Source of the DNA: JAYFNU01 sp034933305
GTDB taxonomy: Bacteria > Bacillota > Clostridia > Oscillospirales > Ruminococcaceae
Length of the DNA stretch: 64,000 nucleotides
Direction of reading: 5' to 3'
Assembly (NCBI GenBank): GCA_034933305.1
Contig: JAYFNU010000001.1
Location: 124,001-188,000, forward strand
In this document: one piece after another, positions 52,895 through 61,334 of the stretch
Numbering within the stretch: the first letter of the stretch is position 1
Layout of the letters: the number at the start of each line of letters is the position of its first letter
Notes under the pieces: model-generated
Seen by the model: the letters and a program-made list of their open reading frames with translations, nothing else
Told to the model about the DNA's origin: nothing
The model's database searches: none
Program-made: the position numbers and the translations under genes

Positions 52895-54423
52895 CGGAAG
52901 AAAGGGAGCGCGGCGGCGGAATGGACGGGGAACATCAGCTGACAGGGGAGCGCGGCAGCGGCATTTTGCTGCCGGTCTTTTCGCTGCCCTCCCGGCACGG
53001 CATCGGCACGTTCGGGCGCGCGGCGTACGCGTTCGTCGATTTTCTCGCCGCCGCGAAGCAGCGCTGGTGGCAGGTGCTGCCGCTGGGCTGCACCGGCTTC
53101 GGCGACTCGCCCTACCAGAGCTTTTCGGCCTTCGCGGGGAACCCCTATTTCATCGACCTCGACATGCTGACGGACGAGGGCCTGCTCGAAGCGGGGCAGG
53201 CGGACGCGGCCGACTGGGGCGATGATCCGGGGCGCGTCGACTACGGAAAGCTGTGGCTGCACCGCGGGGCCCTGCTGCGGCGCGCGTTCGAGCGCGGCCG
53301 GGAGCGGGACGCCGCCGCCGTGCGCGCGTTCCGGGAGGAAAACGACGCGTGGCTGCCGGATTACGCGCTGTATATGGCGCTCAAGGCGCGCGGGGGCATG
53401 CGCCCGTGGACCGAATGGGACGATGTGGATATCCGCATGCACGATCCCGACGCGGTGCGCCGCTGCGCGCAGGCGCTGCGCGAAGAGATCGACGCCTGCG
53501 TTTACACCCAGTACCTGTTTTTCAAACAATGGCGCGCGCTGAAGAGCTACGCCAACAGCCGCGGCGTCGGCATCCTCGGCGACCTGCCCATCTATGTGGC
53601 GATGGATTCGGCCGACGTCTGGGCCCGCCGCGGGGATTACTGTCTCGATGAGGCCGGCCGCCCGACGGAGGTCGCGGGCGTCCCGCCCGATTATTTTTCC
53701 GCGACGGGCCAGCTGTGGGGCAACCCCCTGTACGACTGGGCGCGCATGCGCGGCGACGGCTACGCGTGGTGGCTGCGGCGGCTGGACTTTGCGTGCGCGC
53801 AGTACGACGCCGTCCGCATCGACCATTTCCGCGGCTTCGAAAGCTACTGGGCGGTGCCGTTCGGCGCCGAAACGGCCCGGGACGGCCGCTGGGCCGCGGG
53901 CCCCGGCATGGATTTCATCGGGGCGCTGCGGCGCGCGCTGCCCGGCGCGGCGCTCATCGCGGAGGACCTCGGCACGCTCACGGACGGCGTGCGCGCGATG
54001 GTGCGCGCGTCGGGACTGCCCGGCATGAAGGTGCTCGAATTTGCCTTTGCGCCCGACAACGCCTACCTTCCCCACCGCCACGTCGCGAACAGCGTCTGTT
54101 ACACCGGCACGCACGATAACGCGCCGCTCACGGCGTGGGCGGCGTCGCTCGGCGGCGAGACGCGGGATTTCGCGATGCGGTATCTCGGCGCGGGAACGCC
54201 GCAGGACATCCCCGGCGCCGTGCTGCGCGCCGGGCTCGGCTCCGTGGCGGGCCTGTTCGTCGCCCAGCTGCAGGACTGGATGGAGCTCGGCGCCGAAGCG
54301 CGCGTCAACCTGCCGGGCACCTGCGGCGGCAACTGGACGTGGCGGCTGCGCGCGGGAGAACCCGGCGGCGGGCTCGCCCCGAGGATCGCCTCAATGACGT
54401 GCCTTTACGGGCGCGCGCGATAA
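52891..54423 (+). CDS. malQ: 4-alpha-glucanotransferase (GH77, amylomaltase)
   Basis: 510 residues from the coupled ATG at 52891; an internal ATG at 52921 is also possible. The family pattern GSGILLPVFSLPSRHGIG begins the domain. The catalytic residues lie in AVRIDHFRGFESYW (nucleophile Asp), LIAEDLGTLT (acid/base Glu) and GTHDNAPL (stabilising Asp). It transfers glucan segments between maltodextrins in glycogen or starch use in the cytosol. Its coupling to a Crp/Fnr regulator is unusual in this window. The C-terminal ACGTWRLRAGE-like region is normal (GNWTWRLRAGE). Confidence 0.95.
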   Translation: MTEERERGGGMDGEHQLTGERGSGILLPVFSLPSRHGIGTFGRAAYAFVDFLAAAKQRWWQVLPLGCTGFGDSPYQSFSAFAGNPYFIDLDMLTDEGLLEAGQADAADWGDDPGRVDYGKLWLHRGALLRRAFERGRERDAAAVRAFREENDAWLPDYALYMALKARGGMRPWTEWDDVDIRMHDPDAVRRCAQALREEIDACVYTQYLFFKQWRALKSYANSRGVGILGDLPIYVAMDSADVWARRGDYCLDEAGRPTEVAGVPPDYFSATGQLWGNPLYDWARMRGDGYAWWLRRLDFACAQYDAVRIDHFRGFESYWAVPFGAETARDGRWAAGPGMDFIGALRRALPGAALIAEDLGTLTDGVRAMVRASGLPGMKVLEFAFAPDNAYLPHRHVANSVCYTGTHDNAPLTAWAASLGGETRDFAMRYLGAGTPQDIPGAVLRAGLGSVAGLFVAQLQDWMELGAEARVNLPGTCGGNWTWRLRAGEPGGGLAPRIASMTCLYGRAR

Positions 54424-54438
54424 ACCTGAGAGCAAAGA

Positions 54439-54466
54439 AAAAAGCACGGCGAACGCCGTGCTTTTT
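54439..54466. terminator. bidirectional terminator between malQ and trxA
   Basis: A perfect 12-bp stem (54439-54450 with 54455-54466), GAAC loop, with A-run and T-run on the two sides. Confidence 0.88.
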
Positions 54467-54489
54467 CTGTAGGGAGGAAATGATGAAAG

Positions 54490-54798
54490 TCAATCAAGCA
54501 GCTTGAGGATGTCCGCCTTCGGGCGGGCGCCGACGGCGCTGTTTACCTTGACGCCGTTTTTGAGAACAACGAGCGTCGGGATATTCATGACGCCGAACTG
54601 CCGCGCAAGCTCGGGCTGCTCGTCAACGTTGACCTTGCCGACGAGGATGTCGTCGCGCTCCTCGGCGATTTCGTCGACGAGCGGGGATACCATGCGGCAG
54701 GGTCCGCACCACGGAGCCCAGAAATCGAGCAGCACGGGTTTCGTCGCCGCGACGACGTCGGTTTTATAATTATCTTTTGTCACACTCAGAACAGACAT
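54490..54798 (-). CDS. trxA: thioredoxin
   Basis: 102 residues, the usual length. The active site FWAPWCGPCRM, the cis-proline NIPTLVVLKNG and the closing helix AKP-type segment RPKADILKLL are all present. It is a general cytosolic disulfide reductase. The ribosome site GGAGATG precedes the ATG on the minus strand. It lies behind the uracil-DNA glycosylase gene, with 68 bases between. Confidence 0.96.
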   Translation of the reverse strand: MSVLSVTKDNYKTDVVAATKPVLLDFWAPWCGPCRMVSPLVDEIAEERDDILVGKVNVDEQPELARQFGVMNIPTLVVLKNGVKVNSAVGARPKADILKLLD

Positions 54799-54866
54799 GG
54801 GAACATCTCCTTTGCTTTATCTTGATTTTATGATAACCGTTCCTTGCCGCGCCATCAGTAATGAAA

Positions 54867-55436
54867 TCACACAGGCGGCCTTGCCGCGCTGAAATCGCCG
54901 GCGTAGCCCGCGATCTTGTGGAAGTCGTCGAGCGCGGCGGGCTTGTTGTTGGGGTTGCGCAGCAGCGCCGCCGGATGGAACGTGCCCATCATCAGCACCC
55001 CGCCCTTGTCGTAGACCCGGCCGTGGTCGCGCGTGACGAGAAAATCGTCGCCGATCATTTTCTTTGCCGCGATGCGCCCGAGGCAGACGACGAGCTTCGG
55101 CGAGATGAGCTTGAACTGCGCGCGCAGCCAGCCGATGCAGGCGTCCTGCTCGTCGGGCTGCGGGTCGCGGTTTTCGGGCGGACGGCATTTGACGATGTTC
55201 GCGATATACACGTCCTGCCGGCGCAGCCCCACCGCTGCAAGATAATTGTCGAGCAGCTGCCCGGCGCGGCCCACGAAGGGCTCGCCCTGCAGGTCTTCGT
55301 TGCGGCCCGGCCCCTCGCCGACGAAAAGGATGTCGGCGTGCTCGTCGCCGACGCCGAACACAACGTTCGTGCGCGTCGACGCGAGCCTGCAGCGGCTGCA
55401 CTGCATGCACGCCGCGCGGAGTTCTTCAAAATCCAT
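54867..55436 (-). CDS. family-4 uracil-DNA glycosylase
   Basis: 189 residues from the ATG at 55436 behind GGCGGTGA; the upstream extension lacks a ribosome site. Four Cys residues suited to an iron-sulfur cluster are seen: CMQCSRC at the start, and Cys in IVKCRPPENRDP and in EQDAC. The uracil-binding motif GEGPGRNED with GEPFVGRAGQLLD, and the late GTFHPAALLRNP, identify family 4. It removes uracil from DNA in base-excision repair. Confidence 0.93.
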   Translation of the reverse strand: MDFEELRAACMQCSRCRLASTRTNVVFGVGDEHADILFVGEGPGRNEDLQGEPFVGRAGQLLDNYLAAVGLRRQDVYIANIVKCRPPENRDPQPDEQDACIGWLRAQFKLISPKLVVCLGRIAAKKMIGDDFLVTRDHGRVYDKGGVLMMGTFHPAALLRNPNNKPAALDDFHKIAGYAGDFSAARPPV

Positions 55437-55509
55437 AGCTTCACCGCCTGTCGGGAAATCCCTGTTTTTTATATCATAGCGCAAAATCGCGGATATATAA
55501 AGCAAAACC

Positions 55510-55538
55510 TTGATTTAAATCGCCGCCGGCGTTAATAT
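55510..55538 (+). promoter_or_regulatory. probable SigA promoter of the pduL gene
   Basis: TTGATT (55510-55515) and TAATAT (55533-55538) are 17 bases apart and lie 44 bases before the start codon. Confidence 0.5.
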
Positions 55539-55581
55539 AGAAAAAGATAAAAAATGTGAAATGCAAGGAGAGTCAGGTCAT

Positions 55582-56154
55582 ATGGATAAAGTATTGGTCG
55601 AAGTATCGGCGCGCCACGTGCACGTCACCGAAGAGACGCTCGCCGTCCTGTTCGGCAAGGGACACGCGCTGACGCCGAAGAAGTATCTTTCCCAGCCGGG
55701 CCAGTTCGCGAGCGAAGAGCGCGTCGATATCGTCGGGCCGAAAAAAGAGCTGAAGAACGTGTCCATCCTCGGGCCGACGCGCGCGGCGAACCAGGTCGAG
55801 ATCTCGCTGACCGACGCGCGCTCCATCGGCGTTGCGGCGCCGGTGCGCGAGTCGGGCGACATCGCGGGCTCCGCGGGCTGCAAGCTCGTCGGGCCGTGCG
55901 GCGAAGTCGAGATCGCCCAGGGCGTCATCGCGGCGAAGCGCCACATCCACCTCGACACCGCGACCGCGCAGAAGATGGGCCTTCGGGACAAGCAGATCGT
56001 CGAAACGAAGATCACCGGCACGGGCCGCGCGCTGACGTTCGGCGACGTGGTGGTGCGCGTGTCCGACAAATTCTCGCCCGCCATGCACATCGACACCGAC
56101 GAGGGCAACGCCGTCGGCTATGCCGGCGAGCTCTACGCCGAGATCGTCAGATAG
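55582..56154 (+). CDS. pduL: PduL-type phosphate acyltransferase
   Basis: 190 residues from the ATG at 55582 behind AAGGAGAG; an ATG at 55561 is not preferred because it precedes that site. Two PduL domains carry the zinc-binding SARHVHV and AKRHIHL segments and DIVGPKKELKNVSILGPTR. It exchanges acyl-CoA and acyl-phosphate. No microcompartment shell or diol dehydratase gene is nearby, and there is no encapsulation-type N-terminal extension, so it probably serves as the cell's phosphotransacetylase. A single-gene unit with its own terminator. Confidence 0.92.
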   Translation: MDKVLVEVSARHVHVTEETLAVLFGKGHALTPKKYLSQPGQFASEERVDIVGPKKELKNVSILGPTRAANQVEISLTDARSIGVAAPVRESGDIAGSAGCKLVGPCGEVEIAQGVIAAKRHIHLDTATAQKMGLRDKQIVETKITGTGRALTFGDVVVRVSDKFSPAMHIDTDEGNAVGYAGELYAEIVR

Positions 56155-56165
56155 CACCGCGCAGC

Positions 56166-56200
56166 AAAGCGGCGCCCCGCAGGGGGCGCCGCTTTTTTTT
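56166..56200 (+). terminator. intrinsic terminator behind pduL
   Basis: A 13-bp stem (56166-56178 with 56183-56195), GCAG loop, and an eight-base T-tract that overlaps the end of the stem. It separates pduL from the converging ADP-ribosylglycohydrolase gene. Confidence 0.88.
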
Positions 56201-56214
56201 CGTACTTTTCGTTT

Positions 56215-57240
56215 TTACTGCCGGGGATGAAGCTGCGCGCGCAGCGCGCACAGGGCCTGCGCGGTGGCGTCAAAGTCGTGCCCGTTGACCTGCCGAACGC
56301 GCGCCGCCGCGTCCGCGTCGACGGCGGCCGCGCCGCTGTGCGCGCCGGCCACGGCGCAGGCGATGGCGCCGAGCGTGTCGGTGTCGCCGCCGAGATTGGC
56401 GCACATCTTCGCGCAGCGCAGCACGTCGCCCCGCGTCCGGTAGGCGACGGCGAGCGCCGTCGGCACCGATTCGGTCGTGGGCAGGCCCGCGCCGATGAGC
56501 TCGTACTGCCTTTGCAGGAAGGCCTCGTCGTCGGGCGTGGCGTCCGACAGCGCGGCGCTGAAGAGCAGCCGCTCGGCGACCGACGCGCCGCAGACGTCGT
56601 AGCCGAGATCCGCGCCGCGGCGGGCCGCCTCGGCGGCCGGCGCGATCATCGACGCGATCGCGCCGCCGCCCCCGCCGTGGGCGACGGCCGCGGCGACGGC
56701 GCAGGCGCCGGAGATGGCGGTCGCCGTGTTATGCGTCGGCATGCAGATGGCCGCGACGCGCGCGCAGAGGTCTTCCGGATCGTCCGCGCGGCAGATCGCG
56801 CCGACGGGCGAGATGCGCATCGAAGCGCCGTTGGTCTCGCCGTAGCGCCCCGCCTGCTCGGCGGGAACGCCGCGGCTGATCTGCTCGAAGGCGCGCCGCG
56901 TCGACGGGCCGATGATCGTTTTGCTTTTCGGGTTCTCTGCCGACCAGCGCTCGATGCGCTCGACGATGTCGAGCGGCGCGGGCCGCCCCTTCGTTTCGAT
57001 GAGCGCCTTCGCCACGATAAAGGTCACGATGGTGTCGTCGGTCGTCTCGCCCGGCGCAAAGCCGCCGCTGATCTCGTTCTCGGGCGGGCCGGGCAGAAAG
57101 CCGTCGATGTGTCCGAAGTAGCTGCGGATGCGGCGCCGGCTCCACATCTCGGCCGGCATGCCCATGGCGTCGCCGATGGCGCAGCCCAGCAGCATGCCGA
57201 GGATCCTGTCATATTCACCGTTCATAGTCTTCTCCGTCAT
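56215..57240 (-). CDS. ADP-ribosylglycohydrolase-family protein (YegU-like)
   Basis: 341 residues from the ATG at 57240, chosen because it overlaps the EcfT stop as ATGA. The family shows GCAIGDAMGMPAEMW, GETTDDTIVTF (metal-binding Thr-Asp-Asp) and LGGDTDTLGAIACA. Members remove ADP-ribose from proteins or act on N-ribosyl compounds. Here it is last in an operon with a PfkB kinase, a GntR regulator and an ECF importer, the same enzyme set as E. coli yegUVW. The likely role is hydrolysis of a ribosylated small molecule brought in by the importer, which is inference. Confidence 0.88.
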   Translation of the reverse strand: MTEKTMNGEYDRILGMLLGCAIGDAMGMPAEMWSRRRIRSYFGHIDGFLPGPPENEISGGFAPGETTDDTIVTFIVAKALIETKGRPAPLDIVERIERWSAENPKSKTIIGPSTRRAFEQISRGVPAEQAGRYGETNGASMRISPVGAICRADDPEDLCARVAAICMPTHNTATAISGACAVAAAVAHGGGGGAIASMIAPAAEAARRGADLGYDVCGASVAERLLFSAALSDATPDDEAFLQRQYELIGAGLPTTESVPTALAVAYRTRGDVLRCAKMCANLGGDTDTLGAIACAVAGAHSGAAAVDADAAARVRQVNGHDFDATAQALCALRAQLHPRQ

Positions 57241-58022
57241 ATCATGCCGATCTTCCAAACGGCCCGCAGCGCGATGCAGCCGGCCGTGAAGAGCGCGGCC
57301 GCGGCGATGATCACATAGTCGCGCGGTTCCATGTGCTTTTCGCTCAGGTCCGTCCAGGCGCGGTTGGCGCCGTAGCCGCGGTTCGTCATGGAGATCGACA
57401 GGTTGTCGGCCATGAGGATGGAGTTCGTGACGAGCGGGATCATGATGGGCACGAACGCCTTGAGCTGGTTGAACGCGCCCTTCTGGCTGATGCCGGCGCC
57501 GCGCGCTTTCTGCGCCTGAAAGATCATGTCCTTATTCTGCATCATCGTCGGCACGAAGCTGATGGCGGTCGCGACGACGATGGACAGCTCGTAGGAGGCC
57601 TTGATCTTATTAAAAAAGCTCAGCAGGTCGTCGATGGGCGTGCTCATCGTGAACGCGCACGTCGCGAAGACCATGAGGAAGATGCGCAGCATGAACGTCA
57701 GCCCCTGCAGCAGGCCGCCGAGCGTCGCCTTTGCGCCCCACAGCGTGAACAGCACGGCCGAGGAGGAGGCGAGATGGAACTTGTCGGGCTGCGCAGTGAA
57801 GGTCGTCATGACGATGATGATGACGATGATGAGCGTCAGCGAGCGCAGGGTCTTGAAGACCGTTCGCATGTCGAGCCCGGACGGCAGCACCAGCGCGAGC
57901 AGCACCAGCGCAAGCAGCAGGTTCGGCAGCGGGTGGTTGAACAGAAATACCGCGATGATGACGCACAGGAAGCAGAAGAGCTTCGTCGTCACGTTGAGAC
58001 GGTGGAGATAGGTCTCTTTCAT
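57237..58022 (-). CDS. ecfT: ECF transporter T component (EcfT)
   Basis: 261 residues, polytopic. Two ARG-type coupling motifs, AQKARGAG and MTNRGYGA, in the cytosolic part contact the ATPase. Five or so membrane segments are visible, including LFCFLCVIIAVFLFNHPLP. Its start overlaps the stop of the ATPase gene as ATGA. Together with the fused ATPase and the S component it forms a dedicated importer, as all parts are in one operon. Confidence 0.93.
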   Translation of the reverse strand: MKETYLHRLNVTTKLFCFLCVIIAVFLFNHPLPNLLLALVLLALVLPSGLDMRTVFKTLRSLTLIIVIIIVMTTFTAQPDKFHLASSSAVLFTLWGAKATLGGLLQGLTFMLRIFLMVFATCAFTMSTPIDDLLSFFNKIKASYELSIVVATAISFVPTMMQNKDMIFQAQKARGAGISQKGAFNQLKAFVPIMIPLVTNSILMADNLSISMTNRGYGANRAWTDLSEKHMEPRDYVIIAAAALFTAGCIALRAVWKIGMI

Positions 58023-59746
58023 TGTTCCGCCTCCAGACTTGTGAGGATGGCGCCGGCGAGCTCGTCGGCCGTCAGCGCAAGGCGGCCGAGCCCCTGTTCG
58101 CCCAGCCGGTCGGACAGCTCGACGATCTGCGGGCGCGAGACATAGGCGGCTTCGAGCGCCTTTGTCTGCGCGAAGACCTCGCGCGTCGGCCCGTCGGCCA
58201 CGATGTGCCCCTGCGCCATGACGACGACGCGGCTCGCGTGGGACGCGACGACGTCCATATCGTGGGTGATCATGACGATCGTCGTGCCCGCGGCGTGCAG
58301 CTCGTCGATGAGCTGCATCATGTGCCGGATGCCGTCCCAGTCCTGTCCCGTCGTCGGTTCGTCGACGACGAGGATCTTCGGGCGCAGCACGAGAATGCTC
58401 GCGACGGCGATGCGCTGCCGCTCGCCCTTGCCCAGCGAGAAGGGATGCTCGTCGAGCACGTCCGTGAGATGCAGCAGCTCCGCCGTCTCGCGGATGCGCC
58501 GGTCGGCCTCTTCCGCGCCGATGCCGGCGTTTTTGAGCCCGTATTCCATCTCCTTGTAGACGCTCGTCGAAAAGATCTGATTGTCGGGATTCTGAAACAC
58601 GTAGCCGATGAGCTGCGCGAGCGTGTTGGGCTCTTCCTTCGCCGTATCCCGGCCGCAGACGGTCACCGTGCCCGCACAGGGCTTGTGGATGCTGTTGAAA
58701 TGCTTTGCGAGCGTCGTTTTGCCCGCGCCGTTCTGGCCGATGAGAGCGATGTAATCGCCTTCGCAGATGTCGAGGCTGACGTTTTCGAGCGCCGTCTTGC
58801 CGTTGTCATAGCGGAAGCTGACGTCGCGCACCTCGATGAGCGGCGCCCCGCGCGCGGGCGCCGGTTCCGGCGCCGGCAGGCGCAGCCTGCGTCCGCCGAG
58901 CAGCCGGCGGACGAGCGCGTGGGCCTCGTCGACGCCCAGCGGGATCTCCTCTTTCCCGATATAACCCTTTTCGAACAGCGACCAGCCGACGCAGCTGACC
59001 GGCAGCGGCTTGATGCCCCAGCGGTCCACGAGCGGCAGGTCGCGGAAAAACTCCTTCGGGTCGCCCTGCCATACGATGCGGCCGTCGCCGAGCACGACGA
59101 TCTCGTCGGCTTTTTCGCTGATCTCCTGGCTCGAGTGCTCGATGGCGACGACGGTGATGCCCTGCGTCTTCTGCAGGCTGCACATGGTCGAATATATCTC
59201 TTCACGCCCGATGGGATCGAGCTCGGACGTGGGTTCGTCCAGAATCAGGATGGACGGGCTCATGGCGAGGATGCCGGCGATCGCGAGGCGCTGTTTTTCG
59301 CCGCCGCTGAGCTGGCTCGTCTGCCGCTTTTCGTACCCGTCGAGGCGCACTTTCGCGAGCGCCTGTTTGATGCGCCGGAAGATCTCCTCCCGCGGCACAA
59401 GGTAATTGCGCGGACCGAAGGCGACGTCCTCTTCGACGGTGCGGCCGAAGATCTGCGTCTCCGGATCCTGGAGCACGAGGCCGACTTCCTTCGCCGCCGT
59501 CTGCACGCGGAATTTCGAGAGATCGTAGCCTCCCGACACGACGCTGCCCTCGAGCGTGCCCTCGACGAGCTGCGGGATGATGCCGTTCGATACGAGCGCG
59601 AGCGTCGTTTTGCCGACGCCGGTGCGCCCCATGATGACGGTGAACTTGCCACGCCCGATATTGAGGTCGATGTCCCTGAGCACCGGCGCGTCCGCGCCGG
59701 CGTAGGTGAACGAAAGGCCCTGCATGCGGATCGCTGCGTTTTCCAT
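58019..59746 (-). CDS. ECF transporter ATPase, two domains fused
   Basis: 575 residues from the ATG at 59746 behind AAAGGAGAA; 17 upstream codons are excluded. The first domain has Walker A GRTGVGKTT, Q-loop LQDPETQIFG, signature LSGGEKQRLAIAG, Walker B ILILDEPTSELD and switch His in AIEHSSQE. The second has GQNGAGKTT, FQNPDNQIFS, the weak signature FSLGKGERQRIAVAS, ILVVDEPTTGQDWDG and MITHDMDV. The fusion replaces separate EcfA1 and EcfA2. The second signature departs from LSGGQ, so one ATP site may be less active. Energises the S and T components. Confidence 0.93.
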   Translation of the reverse strand: MENAAIRMQGLSFTYAGADAPVLRDIDLNIGRGKFTVIMGRTGVGKTTLALVSNGIIPQLVEGTLEGSVVSGGYDLSKFRVQTAAKEVGLVLQDPETQIFGRTVEEDVAFGPRNYLVPREEIFRRIKQALAKVRLDGYEKRQTSQLSGGEKQRLAIAGILAMSPSILILDEPTSELDPIGREEIYSTMCSLQKTQGITVVAIEHSSQEISEKADEIVVLGDGRIVWQGDPKEFFRDLPLVDRWGIKPLPVSCVGWSLFEKGYIGKEEIPLGVDEAHALVRRLLGGRRLRLPAPEPAPARGAPLIEVRDVSFRYDNGKTALENVSLDICEGDYIALIGQNGAGKTTLAKHFNSIHKPCAGTVTVCGRDTAKEEPNTLAQLIGYVFQNPDNQIFSTSVYKEMEYGLKNAGIGAEEADRRIRETAELLHLTDVLDEHPFSLGKGERQRIAVASILVLRPKILVVDEPTTGQDWDGIRHMMQLIDELHAAGTTIVMITHDMDVVASHASRVVVMAQGHIVADGPTREVFAQTKALEAAYVSRPQIVELSDRLGEQGLGRLALTADELAGAILTSLEAEQ

Positions 59747-59767
59747 AGGTTCTCCTTTTTCATGCAA

Positions 59768-59793
59768 GCGGGGCCGCCGGACGGCGGCCCCGC
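59768..59793 (-). other. hairpin between S-component and ATPase genes
   Basis: A perfect 11-bp stem (59768-59778 with 59783-59793) around GGAC, without a T-tract on the minus strand. It may stabilise the message of the substrate-binding S component. Confidence 0.55.
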
Positions 59794-59809
59794 GCATTTC
59801 GGTCGGGTA

Positions 59810-60346
59810 TTACTTGTTGATGAGCTTGGTGTTGCGCAGCGAATAGTAGGCAATCGCGGCGATGATCGCGTTGACCGCGGACGCCACGAGCAGCGGGACA
59901 ATGTTCGCGACGTACAGCGCCCAGCCGCCGATGGGCAGGAGCCACAGCGCGAGGCCGAAGCTGTTGAGCAGCGACGCGACGATGACCGCCAGCACGACGC
60001 CGAACTTGCCGCCCTTGCGGCCGATGAAGCGGAAGACGCACGCGACGAGCGCCATCGACGCCGCGATGGCGAGATGGAAGGGGATGGTGAGCGGGAAGCC
60101 CGTGACCGCCGCGGACAGGATGTGGCCGACGGCGATGACGATCGCGCCCTCGGGATAGCCGAACGCCAGGGCGCAGAAATAGCCGGGGAAGGAATCAAGG
60201 CCGATGGAGCCGATCGGGCTCGGGATCTTGATCATCGCGCCCACCGCGCTGAGCGCGATGAAAATGGCGATGATCGCGATGCGGCGCGCAGACCAGCCGG
60301 TCTTCTTGAGGTCGCCCTCGATCTGGGTGGTTTCCTTGTTAGCCAT
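59810..60346 (-). CDS. ECF transporter S component (substrate-specific)
   Basis: 178 residues with six hydrophobic segments, beginning after a polar start with RIAIIAIFIALSAVGAMIKIP, a typical S-component opening helix with the Ala-rich coupling face. GSIGLDSFPGYFCALAFGYPEGA follows. S components bind vitamins, nucleosides or related molecules; the specificity cannot be read from the sequence. Being encoded with its own T and A parts makes it a dedicated (group I) importer. The kinase, glycohydrolase and GntR regulator around it suggest a ribosylated or nucleoside-like substrate. The ribosome site is AGGAGG, though 12 bases from the ATG. Confidence 0.85.
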   Translation of the reverse strand: MANKETTQIEGDLKKTGWSARRIAIIAIFIALSAVGAMIKIPSPIGSIGLDSFPGYFCALAFGYPEGAIVIAVGHILSAAVTGFPLTIPFHLAIAASMALVACVFRFIGRKGGKFGVVLAVIVASLLNSFGLALWLLPIGGWALYVANIVPLLVASAVNAIIAAIAYYSLRNTKLINK

Positions 60347-60406
60347 AAACTTTCTATACCTCCTGATATTATACAGATTCCTCTGTCGGGTAACGGATGG
60401 AAGCGC

Positions 60407-61330
60407 CTATTTTCCGAGCTGCTTTTCGACCTCGGCGAGCGACGGGGAGCTGCGCGCGCCGAGCGCTGTGCAGGTGATGCCCGCGCACACCGTCGAGAAT
60501 TCGAGTGCTTTGTCGAGCGGCATTCCCCTGAGCAGGAACGCGTAGAGCATGCCGCCCATGAACGCGTCGCCCGCGCCGGTCGTGTCGACGACCTGCACGT
60601 CCGCGATGGAGCAGTCGTAACGCCGGTCCGCGGTGTCGAACGCGGCGGAGCCCTTCTTGCCGAGCGTCACGAGCAGCGTTCCCTTGAAATAGGGGCGAAG
60701 GAACGAAAGGCACGCGTCGAGATCCTCGCTGCCGCACAGCTGGAAAAGCCCCGCGCGGCAGGGTGCGAACAGATCGACGTACTGCAGGCTGTCGAGGATG
60801 TCCTGTTTCGACGCCCCGAAGCCGTTCATCGACGGCAGGTCGACCTGCATGTTGAAGCCCGTCCTGAGCCCCGCCGCCTTCGCGGCCCTGAGCCCCTCGA
60901 ACGCCGGCGCGAAGGGCAGCAGGTCGGTGTAGTAGACCTTTCCCTTCGCGATATATTCCCGGTCGACCGAGGCGGCATCGTACGCGAGGAAGGCGTTTCC
61001 CATGTTGAGCAGGATGAATTTTTTCCCCTCGGCGTCGACGACGATGTCGGTGTGCAGCGATACGCCGTCCTGCTTGCGCAGCACGCGGCTGTCGTCGATG
61101 CTCTCCGCGCGCAGACTCGCGAGGATGTCGTCGCCGATGCTGTCGTCGCCGACGAGGCCGAGAAAACCGCAGGACGCCCCGAGGCGCGCCGCCTGCACGA
61201 GCACGTTGGTGCCGCTGCCGCCGGGCATATAGGTGTTGTTGGTGACGACGGCGAAGCCGTCCTCGCCGGGAAGCCGGTCGACGTTCATCAGAACGTCCAT
61301 GGCGTAAGTCGCGATGCTGACGATATCCAT
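60407..61330 (-). CDS. PfkB-family sugar/nucleoside kinase (YegV-like)
   Basis: 307 residues. The start MDIVSIATYAMDVLMNVDRLP and GGSGTNVLVQAARLGASCGFLGLVG (core GGSGTNVLVQAARLG) are typical. The catalytic PfkB signature is DTTGAGDAFMGGML. Family members phosphorylate ribose, fructose-type sugars, adenosine or pseudouridine. It follows the GntR gene by 4 bases. In the suggested pathway it would phosphorylate the sugar or nucleoside released or imported. Confidence 0.9.
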   Translation of the reverse strand: MDIVSIATYAMDVLMNVDRLPGEDGFAVVTNNTYMPGGSGTNVLVQAARLGASCGFLGLVGDDSIGDDILASLRAESIDDSRVLRKQDGVSLHTDIVVDAEGKKFILLNMGNAFLAYDAASVDREYIAKGKVYYTDLLPFAPAFEGLRAAKAAGLRTGFNMQVDLPSMNGFGASKQDILDSLQYVDLFAPCRAGLFQLCGSEDLDACLSFLRPYFKGTLLVTLGKKGSAAFDTADRRYDCSIADVQVVDTTGAGDAFMGGMLYAFLLRGMPLDKALEFSTVCAGITCTALGARSSPSLAEVEKQLGK

Positions 61331-61334
61331 AGAC

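Noticed and set aside
60368..60373. TATAAT on the minus strand before the ECF S-component gene
   Set aside because: There is no -35 at the right distance, and transcription from it would start inside the ribosome site, so an internal promoter is unlikely.
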